Assembly: GCA_012270995.1 (NCBI GenBank)
Contig: JAAXHG010000015.1
Location: forward strand, 60,945 to 124,944
Length of the DNA: 64,000 bases
Direction: 5' to 3'
Source: Vicinamibacteraceae bacterium
GTDB lineage: Bacteria; Acidobacteriota; Thermoanaerobaculia; Multivoradales; Multivoraceae
The position numbers were made by a program, and so were the translations under genes. The notes below the pieces were generated by a model. The model made no database searches, was not told the DNA's origin, and saw only the letters and a list, made by a program, of their open reading frames with translations. This document shows, one piece after another, positions 51,689 to 59,289 of this stretch (the first letter of the stretch is position 1; each line of letters opens with the position of its first letter).

Positions 51689-52935
51689 CGCCTGCTCTTC
51701 CGCTCAGCCTCCAGCGGCGCCCCTTCGTTCACGAGCGGGTCGCCCGCTCCCAAGTGCCCTTCCATCCAGAGATCGCCGAGTTTGGCGCCCTCCTCGACGA
51801 ACTCGTTGACGCCCCTCGTCCTGGAGACCAGACGAGCTTGGGTGTAGCCGGCCTCGTCCCGCCACAGGACGCGCACTTCCCTGGGCCTCAGGGCCTCCAG
51901 GAAGAACGGCGAGTGAGTCGTTATCAGCAACTGCGTGCGACCCGAGGCCGCGCGACACTCCTCCGCGAGTTCCGGGAGCAGGCGCGGATGGAGAAAGTTC
52001 TCCGGCTCCTCGACGCCGATCAGCTTGGGAGGCGCCGGGTCATGGAGAAGAGTCAGATAGGCCAGCATCTTCAGAGTGCCGTCCGAGGCGAACCGCGAAA
52101 GCACCGGCGTCGAGAACGGCGCGTCCTTGACCCTGAGCAGAAGCCGACCGTCGGCGAGGCTCTCCGCGTGCACCTTCTCGATGCGTGGAACCCGGCGGCG
52201 GAGAGTCTCGAAGATCCTCTCCAGCCGTTCGGGATGCTGCTCCCGCAGGTGCTGGATCACGTTGGCCAGATTGTCGCCCGTAGGCGAAAGCTGCTCCTCC
52301 CCGCCCGCCTCCGGGTTGCCCCTCGCCGCGTCCGCCGAGAGATACGAGAGATGCCAACTCGTGACGAACTCCCGCAGGGCGATCACCCGCGGATTCTCGG
52401 CGAGCATGCCGAGAGTGCTGACGGCCAGAACGTCCGGACCGGCGAGACTTCGAGGCACCCGCTCATCGTCACGCTCGGGCGCCTCACCGGTGATCACGAC
52501 GCCGTCTCCAAGCCTGTACTCCATGAAGTTGAACGGACGGCCCGCCCGGCCGCTTCGAGTCCAGCGGAGCCACTCGTGCGTGACGACCGGACGCCCGGCT
52601 TGCTCGTCGATCTCCAGGTGATAGGCGATCAGCGGCGACCTCGGCCGCTCCCGGTACTTCAGCTCGATGACGACCGGCCCTTCGCTGTCGCGGCTGCGCA
52701 ACTCCCGGAATCGCCCCCGCCGGTCCCAGGCCTTGCGGACGCCGCCGGTGAAGCACTCCGACAGGAAGGCGAACACGTCGAACACGGTCGACTTGCCGCT
52801 TCCGTTCGGCCCCAGCAGCACCGTCAGCGGCGTCAACTCCGACATCGTCACGTCGCGAAGAGCGCGGAAGTTCCTGACCTTCAGCCAGGTCACGCGGGGT
52901 GGTACGCGCTCTCTCATCTGCTTCCCCTCCGACAC
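51685..52935 (-). CDS. AAA family ATPase (ABC/SMC/OLD-type)
   Basis: [18 protein letters not shown] Walker [16 protein letters not shown] signature-like, [13 protein letters not shown] Walker [15 protein letters not shown]. Confidence 0.9.
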   Translation of the reverse strand: MSEGKQMRERVPPRVTWLKVRNFRALRDVTMSELTPLTVLLGPNGSGKSTVFDVFAFLSECFTGGVRKAWDRRGRFRELRSRDSEGPVVIELKYRERPRSPLIAYHLEIDEQAGRPVVTHEWLRWTRSGRAGRPFNFMEYRLGDGVVITGEAPERDDERVPRSLAGPDVLAVSTLGMLAENPRVIALREFVTSWHLSYLSADAARGNPEAGGEEQLSPTGDNLANVIQHLREQHPERLERIFETLRRRVPRIEKVHAESLADGRLLLRVKDAPFSTPVLSRFASDGTLKMLAYLTLLHDPAPPKLIGVEEPENFLHPRLLPELAEECRAASGRTQLLITTHSPFFLEALRPREVRVLWRDEAGYTQARLVSRTRGVNEFVEEGAKLGDLWMEGHLGAGDPLVNEGAPLEAERKSRR

Positions 52936-52951
52936 CGGCTCTCGTCAACCG

Positions 52952-54631
52952 TCACGACTTCGCTCCCGCGGATGCCTGGACGCTACCAACAGCGCTTCGG
53001 CATGGCTCGAACGACGCCGGAGACTCGCGCAGCCGGATCTCGCCGGAGACGAGCTTGGGGAGGAGCGTGTCGCGAGTGGAAGCGAGGACCCGAGCCTCCC
53101 GCTGGTTCTCGTGTAGTTGGCTCAACAGCGGCGCCGTCAACTCGGAAAACGCCGCCCGAGTACGCGCCTCCGGCAGCACCACGGCAGTGCCCAGGACGGT
53201 TGTCGGATTCACGGCCGGGTACGCCCCGCCGTCCGCCAAGCGAGCGAGGCGGGCGATATTGCCGTGGGAAGTCGCGGCGCAGTACACGATTTCTCGCCCG
53301 ATGGCGGCCTTGGGGCGCAACACCGCGAATCCCGTGCTTCCCGTCAGACCATCGCGGTCAACGAGCGCGAACGACCCGTTTCCGGGCCGCACCGTGCCCA
53401 CGATCGTGTCGCCCGGCCGCAACACCCGACGCGCCCTGCTCGGCGCCGACCCCCACGCGTGCGGCTGGACGGACTCAATAACTCCCCACTTCGTGTTCGC
53501 CAGATCAACGTAGCGAACTCCGTCCGGAGTGTTCTTCCGGCCCCACGACTCCGGATTGAGCTCTGCAACGTCGGCCAGTGTTCCAGCCCGCCAGCCCTCC
53601 GGAGTCTCGCCCATTTCGGAGTCCACCAGCCGGTCGGAGAACAGGCCGGCTACGTCTTCCGGCAATCCAGTGTCCCGGCCTTCCATCTTCGCGCGGACCG
53701 GATCGAAGTCGACGAACCAGGACTTGAACAGCGCCCGGGCCATCGCCTCCAGCGTCTCGTTCATGCGCCGGTTCAGCTCGATCTTGTCGTCCAGGGCGCC
53801 GAGGATGTGGGCGATGGCGCGCTGTTCGTCCATGGGAGGAAGTGGAATCGGGATCGTCTTCACGTAGCTCGCCGGCTGTGCGATCGAGGGAACGCCGACC
53901 TGCGAGGTGTTTGCGAGGAGCGCATGCCTTCCTTCCGCGGAAGCGAACCACAGCGCCGTGAACTCGGGGAGCATCCTCGACTCGTCACACCTGAGGTACA
54001 TCTGGCTTTGCGACACGACATAGCGCTCGTACTGAGCGTCGCGGGGGATCATGGAGACTTGGCCGATCGTGCCGCGATGGGTAAACACGATGTCTCCGGG
54101 TCCGACATTCGCGTTCGCAAGTCGGTCCGCGTGTTCCTCGCAGATGAAGTCGAAGCCAACGCCTTCGTCCAATCGCCGACCGTGCAGGTGCTTCCCGTTG
54201 ATCACGGGCACGCCCTGAGGCACATAGGTCTCCACCTTGATCGAAGAACCGAACGGCCCCATCGCCACCTTCTCGGCAATCTCCTCAACCCGGACCCGAG
54301 GCCAGTCGCCGCGACTCGGCTTCGCCAGGAGAACGACGTACTGTCCCTCAATCTCCCGATGAAACCGCTCCGGCAGCCGCGCCCAGTCGCGCGCCTCCAC
54401 CAGGAACGGGATCGTCGAATCGTGCAGCGCCTGCTGGAAGTCGGCGAGCCGCGTCAGGTCGATCTCGGCCAGTCCGGGCCCCCGGAGCACGAGGTCCAGG
54501 TCGCTGCCGTCGTGGCTGCGGCCATCGACGCGGCTGCCGTAGGCCCAGACCTCGACCTCGGGCAGGTGCTTGCAAAGCAGCGCTTCGAGCTGCTCTCGGT
54601 GGCGAGGGGAAAGCTGCAGACGTTCAGTCAC
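52952..54631 (-). CDS. hsdS: HsdS specificity subunit with N-terminal MNT nucleotidyltransferase domain
   Basis: N-terminus VEVWAYGSRVDGRSHDGSDLDLVLRG (GSxxxG...DxD); then two TRD-like halves and PPMDEQRAIAHILGALDDKIELNRRMNETLEAMARALFKSWFVDFDPV. Confidence 0.88.
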   Translation of the reverse strand: MTERLQLSPRHREQLEALLCKHLPEVEVWAYGSRVDGRSHDGSDLDLVLRGPGLAEIDLTRLADFQQALHDSTIPFLVEARDWARLPERFHREIEGQYVVLLAKPSRGDWPRVRVEEIAEKVAMGPFGSSIKVETYVPQGVPVINGKHLHGRRLDEGVGFDFICEEHADRLANANVGPGDIVFTHRGTIGQVSMIPRDAQYERYVVSQSQMYLRCDESRMLPEFTALWFASAEGRHALLANTSQVGVPSIAQPASYVKTIPIPLPPMDEQRAIAHILGALDDKIELNRRMNETLEAMARALFKSWFVDFDPVRAKMEGRDTGLPEDVAGLFSDRLVDSEMGETPEGWRAGTLADVAELNPESWGRKNTPDGVRYVDLANTKWGVIESVQPHAWGSAPSRARRVLRPGDTIVGTVRPGNGSFALVDRDGLTGSTGFAVLRPKAAIGREIVYCAATSHGNIARLARLADGGAYPAVNPTTVLGTAVVLPEARTRAAFSELTAPLLSQLHENQREARVLASTRDTLLPKLVSGEIRLRESPASFEPCRSAVGSVQASAGAKS

Positions 54632-55067
54632 GGGGCGCGTCGTCGATCGTATCGGCGAGCGCGCTCGCGTCGTCGAGAAAGGCGCGAAGGAGGTCGACCG
54701 CCGTCGCGTCGAACGGGCCGTCGTCTTCCCGGTCGACGAGACCGTCCACGGCGCCCCGGTAGCCGAGCCATCGCTCCGTCGCCTCGACGTCGATCAGGCC
54801 GTGCTTCGCCGCGTGCCGGAAGACGTCCCGGAAGGTGAGGCGGTCCGCCTGACGATTGCTCGCGAACCACGGCCGCAGGCGCTTCTTGAGGAGTTTGCCG
54901 CTCTGTTCGAGGGCCACCTCGAAGTACTCGGCGCCTACCTCTCCGGCGAGGCGGCCCGCAGTCGCGTCCTCGGCGTCGTCGAGAGCGTCGAGGCAGACGC
55001 CCAGCCGGTCGAGCCGGCTTCTGAGGAACGTCGTGTCGATGTCCTTCGTCAGTGCCGGCATGGCCAC
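54624..55067 (-). CDS. HEPN-like nucleotidyltransferase substrate-binding protein (HI0074-like)
   Basis: EYFEVALEQSGKLLKKRLRPWFA...LTFRDVFRHAAKHGLIDVEATERWLGYR; overlaps the MNT-HsdS start by 8 nt. Confidence 0.65.
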   Translation of the reverse strand: MAMPALTKDIDTTFLRSRLDRLGVCLDALDDAEDATAGRLAGEVGAEYFEVALEQSGKLLKKRLRPWFASNRQADRLTFRDVFRHAAKHGLIDVEATERWLGYRGAVDGLVDREDDGPFDATAVDLLRAFLDDASALADTIDDAPRD

Positions 55068-55135
55068 GCCCGCCGTCCACTGAGTGACCCCCAGCCGTAC
55101 CGTCCCCGCATGCTACAGGCCCCGCCGCGACGACT

Positions 55136-55915
55136 TCACGCGGCCAGCAGAAGCCGCTCGAATCGCTCGGGAGAGGACCAGAGAGTGACTTCGGACTGCT
55201 GCTCGACAAGCTGGAAGTCCTCCCTGCGCCAAACATCCTGCGTGTCGTCGAACAAGGAAACCAGCGTCAGCTTCTGCCGGCTCTCCCGCAAGTGGCTGAG
55301 ATCGACGCATCCGGCGACGACATGCTCGGTGATCCGCCGAGCGGCGCCACGGGAACCCGTACTGAGCAGGAAGACGAGCGCGGTTCGCTCGTCCGTGTGG
55401 GTCTCAAAGTCGACGGTCCATTGCCGACCCGACCTGCCGGTACGGCTCACAGCGCGCTCATGGGCAATGCGCCGCTCCGTCAGCCATTCATGAACCTCGT
55501 CGGAGGCACTCTGGGCGGCCCTGGTTCTCAGAGTGAACCAAAGGTCCGAGACTCGCACCGCAGCCTGTGCTACTCGTAGCACGGAGTCCCCTACTGCAGC
55601 GTCTGTCGCGACCCGCAGAACCAGTTGACCGCGTTCCAGTTCGAGGCCAAGTGTCTGGCACACGTCCCCGATCATCCTGTTCTGTTTAGGCGATCTGCGT
55701 TTACTCACGGACTGCATTCGCAGCCAACCGAGGCTCTCGCCGAAGTCGGTGATGGTCAAGCCACCGTTGCGCTGGAGGACGAACACGTCGACCACGCCGC
55801 CGTCGGGGTACATGAGCGGAGTCCGCACCCTTACGCCTTCTTCAGGAGCAGGGGAACAACTGAAGAGCGGCGGCAGGGACGTTGCGATCGACGAACAGAG
55901 CGTCTCGAAGTTCAT
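55136..55915 (-). CDS. DUF1828-containing protein
   Basis: VRVRTPLMYPDGGVVDVFVLQRNGGLTITDFGESLGWLRMQSVS; start ATG 55915 in an ATGA overlap. Confidence 0.7.
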   Translation of the reverse strand: MNFETLCSSIATSLPPLFSCSPAPEEGVRVRTPLMYPDGGVVDVFVLQRNGGLTITDFGESLGWLRMQSVSKRRSPKQNRMIGDVCQTLGLELERGQLVLRVATDAAVGDSVLRVAQAAVRVSDLWFTLRTRAAQSASDEVHEWLTERRIAHERAVSRTGRSGRQWTVDFETHTDERTALVFLLSTGSRGAARRITEHVVAGCVDLSHLRESRQKLTLVSLFDDTQDVWRREDFQLVEQQSEVTLWSSPERFERLLLAA

Positions 55916-56366
55916 AGAACCAGTTCCTTCTGGGCGTTCAAGGCACCCACACTTCCATCGTGAACGATCCCGGCCTCGGTGCAGAACTGGTCCCAGACTT
56001 GTCTCGGTTGATTCCAAGGAGCGGTGATGTCCCCGGGAACGTATGCCTGCTTGTCGCGACAGGCCTCCGTCCACCGATGCTTGTGCTTCTCGCCAACGAA
56101 GTTGCAATCCGGGTTGTGGTGATCGGCACCCAGGTCGAGCCCATAGATGCGACCGACCTCCCGATGAACGATCGTGTAGGACAGAGTGCCAGCCTTGGGG
56201 TTGCAACGGCCGTTGACGAAGAGCGGATAGCCGGCATCGGACAACACCTCGGCCCTGAACTCCCGCGCGGGAGAGTGATCCTCATCGTCCTGCCACTCTA
56301 CGTCGCCGACGATTCGCTTCGTTCATCAGCCAGGATCGCGTCGAACTCCTGCTGGCTGAGCGTCAC
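55912..56366 (-). pseudogene. small conserved protein (DUF6978-like?) with apparent frameshift near its N-terminus
   Basis: GTG 56366 (GTGA overlap with hsdM) reads [17 protein letters not shown] then a stop; the adjacent frame reads RIVGDVEWQDDEDHSPAREFRAEVLSDAGYPLFVNGRCNPKAGTLSYTIVHREVGRIYGLDLGADHHNPDCN. Confidence 0.55.
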
Positions 56367-57979
56367 GGTGTGCTGCTCCTATTCGTCGGCGTCATCCCGA
56401 ACCCCAGCGCCCGCAGGTTTTCCTCGATCGCCGCGTCCAGTCTCCTTGCCTGGGCCTGCCGGTCGCGCCACTCGCCGGCGAGGCGCGTCATCTTGTCCTC
56501 GAAGGGTTCGCCGTCGTCCTCCGGCGGCTTGAAGCCGACGTAGCGGCCCGGGGTGAGCACGTGGTCGTGCCCGCGGACTTCCTCCAGGGCGGCGCTCTTG
56601 CAGAAGCCGGGCTCGTCTTCGTAGGGCGCCGCACCCTCGCCGCCGCGCCAGGCGCGGTACGTCGCGGCGATCCGTCCGATGTCTTCGGCGGCGAGTTCGC
56701 GGTGCGTGCGGTCGACCATGCGGCCGAGTTCGCGGGCGTCGATGAACAGGATCTCACGGCCGTGAGCGTGACCGCTGCCGCCGCCGCCGTCCTCCCGGTC
56801 GCGGGCAAGAAACCACAGGCAGGCCGGTATCTGGGTGGAGTAGAAGAGCTGGCCGGGAAGAGCGACCATGCAGTCGACGAGGTTCGCCTCCACCAGGTTG
56901 GCGCGGATCTTCCCCTCGCCCGACTGGGCCGACGACATGGAACCGTTCGCGAGCACGAAGCCGGCCCTGCCTTCCGGGGCCAGGTGATGCACCATGTGCT
57001 GCACCCAGGCGAAGTTCGCGTTGCGCCTTGGCGGCACGCCGTACTTCCAGCGCTTGTCCTTCGCCAGCCGCTCGCCTCCCCAGTCCGAAACGTTGAAGGG
57101 GGGATTGGCCAGGATGTAGTCGGCCCGCAGATCCGGATGGCGGTTGTTGTGGAACGTGTCGCCCTGCTCGATCCGCCCGCTGATGCCGCGGATGGCTAAG
57201 TTCATCCGCGCCAGCCTCCAGGTCGTGTAGTTCGACTCCTGGCCGTAGATCGAGAGATCGGCCGCGGTACTCGCGGTCCGTGCGCTGTTGCCGTTGCCCG
57301 TCGCGTGAGCGCCGATGAACTCGACGGACTGCACGAACATGCCGGACGACCCGCAGCACGGGTCGTACACGCGGCCCCTGTACGGCTCCAGCATCTCCAC
57401 CAGCAGCTCGACGACGCAGCGAGGCGTGTAGAACTCCCCGCCCTTCTTGCCCTCGGCGCTCGCGAACCGGGACAGGAAGTACTCGTACACGCGGCCAAGA
57501 ACATCCCTGGAACGCGCATCCTCATCGCCCACCTGGATGTTGCTCACCATGTCGACGAGCTGCCCCAAACGCTCCTTGTCGAGCGCCGGGCGCGCGTAGT
57601 CCTTCGGCAGCACGTCCTTGAGCGACCGGTTGTCGCGCTCGATGGCAACCATCGCGTCGTCCACGAGCCGGCCAATCGAAGGCTGCCGGGCCGCCTTCTT
57701 CAGGCGCGTCCATCGCGCCTCGGGTGGCACCCAGAAGACGTTCTTGGCCCGGTACTCGTCGGGATCCTCTGGATCGGCGCCGTCGTCGCGCTCCGCCTCG
57801 AGGCTGGTTCGGGTCTCCTCAAACGCGTCCGAGATGTACTTGAGGAAGATCAAGCCGAGTACGACGTGCTTGTACTCCGCCGCGTCCATGCTGCCGCGCA
57901 GCGCGTCGGCCATCTTCCAGAGTTCGGCTTCGTAGCCGGTAACGGCGCCGGAAGCCAAGGCGGCCCCTTCTCTTGGCAT
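56363..57979 (-). CDS. hsdM: type I restriction-modification methyltransferase subunit M
   Basis: [74 protein letters not shown]. Confidence 0.94.
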   Translation of the reverse strand: MPREGAALASGAVTGYEAELWKMADALRGSMDAAEYKHVVLGLIFLKYISDAFEETRTSLEAERDDGADPEDPDEYRAKNVFWVPPEARWTRLKKAARQPSIGRLVDDAMVAIERDNRSLKDVLPKDYARPALDKERLGQLVDMVSNIQVGDEDARSRDVLGRVYEYFLSRFASAEGKKGGEFYTPRCVVELLVEMLEPYRGRVYDPCCGSSGMFVQSVEFIGAHATGNGNSARTASTAADLSIYGQESNYTTWRLARMNLAIRGISGRIEQGDTFHNNRHPDLRADYILANPPFNVSDWGGERLAKDKRWKYGVPPRRNANFAWVQHMVHHLAPEGRAGFVLANGSMSSAQSGEGKIRANLVEANLVDCMVALPGQLFYSTQIPACLWFLARDREDGGGGSGHAHGREILFIDARELGRMVDRTHRELAAEDIGRIAATYRAWRGGEGAAPYEDEPGFCKSAALEEVRGHDHVLTPGRYVGFKPPEDDGEPFEDKMTRLAGEWRDRQAQARRLDAAIEENLRALGFGMTPTNRSSTP

Positions 57980-58129
57980 CGATGCTTGTCCTCCGTCTCC
58001 CTGCATCAATCTCCGAACGCACGGCCGTCAGACGGCCGCCCACGGACTGACGATATCGACGCCAAGGCCCTCGGTGCCAGCGGCGGATCGAGGCTTCACG
58101 GGAAGCCCTGGCCCGGCGAGCATGTACCC

Positions 58130-58159
58130 TTGACGTACAGCGTCAATCGGCCCTAGTCT
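58130..58159 (+). promoter_or_regulatory. predicted higBA promoter/operator
   Basis: Palindrome TTGACG-tacag-CGTCAA (58130-58146) whose left arm is a -35-like box; TAGTCT 18 nt downstream. Confidence 0.45.
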
Positions 58160-58167
58160 TCCTGTCG

Positions 58168-58452
58168 GTGATTCTCGGCTACGGCGACCCAAAGACCAGG
58201 CGCTTCGCCGAGGGTCGATTCGTGAGGGACTTCCAAGGATTCGAGCAACAAGCCTCCAAGCGACTGGCGATTCTGGACGCCGCCCCCTCCCTCCACACGT
58301 TGAGAGGGCTGCCCAGCAACCGCCTAGAAGTCTTGCGCGGCGCCCGCAAAGGCCAGTACTCCATCCGCATCAATCGCCAGTGGCGAATCTGCTTCGAGTG
58401 GCCCGACAATCAGCCAGGACCAAGCCGCGTCGAAATCGTCGACTACCACTGA
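58168..58452 (+). CDS. higB: HigB-like RelE/ParE superfamily toxin
   Basis: LHTLRGLPSNRLEVLRGARKGQYSIRINRQWRICFEW. Confidence 0.88.
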   Translation: MILGYGDPKTRRFAEGRFVRDFQGFEQQASKRLAILDAAPSLHTLRGLPSNRLEVLRGARKGQYSIRINRQWRICFEWPDNQPGPSRVEIVDYH

Positions 58453-58464
58453 GGGAGCACTGAA

Positions 58465-58761
58465 ATGCTGAAGAGAGCCGTTCATCCGGGACAGGTGCTG
58501 AAGGATGAACTAGCGGAACTCGACGTTACGCCGACGGAGTTCGCGCGCCACATCGGAGTGCCGCCCAACCGCGTGAGCCAGATCATCAACGGGAAGCGTT
58601 CGATTACCGGCGACACTGCATTGCGCCTCGGCCATTGGTTCAATGTAGAGCCGCAGTTCTGGCTCAACCTGCAGGCCCACTTCGATCTCGTTCAGGCCGA
58701 CAGACGACGTGGCGCCGCCATCCGGACACTGCCGACGAGTGCGGACCTGCCGGCAGGCTGA
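58465..58761 (+). CDS. higA: HigA-family XRE antitoxin
   Basis: VHPGQVLKDELAELDVTPTEFARHIGVPPNRVSQIINGKRSITGDTALRLGHWF. Confidence 0.92.
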   Translation: MLKRAVHPGQVLKDELAELDVTPTEFARHIGVPPNRVSQIINGKRSITGDTALRLGHWFNVEPQFWLNLQAHFDLVQADRRRGAAIRTLPTSADLPAG

Positions 58762-58802
58762 CCCGGGATTCGCCCGTGTAGCGACCCCGAGTTCCATGGA
58801 GT

Positions 58803-59102
58803 TCATTCCAAGTCCCAGCCGTCGCCCTGGAACGGGATCTCGCGCTCCGGCTCCTTCTTGCGGTCGGGGAGTTCAAGCTCGATTCCGCCGCGGGGCACGT
58901 TCGCGACCAACCACTGCCCCAACGGCATCTTCGGCCTGATTCGCCGCTCCCACTCCCGCTCCGGCACCACGACGAAGGTGTTGCGCTTGCCGATCTGCTG
59001 AGGCCCTACTTCCTCGGCGAGCCGGAGAATCTCCGGCAGGCGCGCTTTCGCCTCCGCGATGGTCCAGATGCGTCCTTGTTCGGATTGGGAGCCTATGGTC
59101 AC
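58803..59102 (-). CDS. Phd/YefM-type antitoxin without an obvious adjacent toxin
   Basis: RIWTIAEAKARLPEILRLAEEVGPQQIGKRNTFVVVPEREWERR. Confidence 0.72.
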   Translation of the reverse strand: MTIGSQSEQGRIWTIAEAKARLPEILRLAEEVGPQQIGKRNTFVVVPEREWERRIRPKMPLGQWLVANVPRGGIELELPDRKKEPEREIPFQGDGWDLE

Positions 59103-59289
59103 GAGAGATTCCTGCGAGTTGCTCGCCAGTTCGGTCCAACATAGACCAAGCCGAGACCGGCGTCCAGAACCTCGGTCATCGCGGGGGCGAGAGTTTGGGC
59201 GGCACGAGACTGGACCAGCCACCAACGAGAAGGGAGGGCGAACCGTTCACACAGCGATAGGGTTCCCGGACACTGTCAGGAGAACCGCA

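Noticed and set aside
53117-54838. 573-aa plus-strand ORF opposite the MNT-HsdS gene
   Set aside because: Shadow ORF with no domain content; the minus strand carries both TRDs and the NTase motif.
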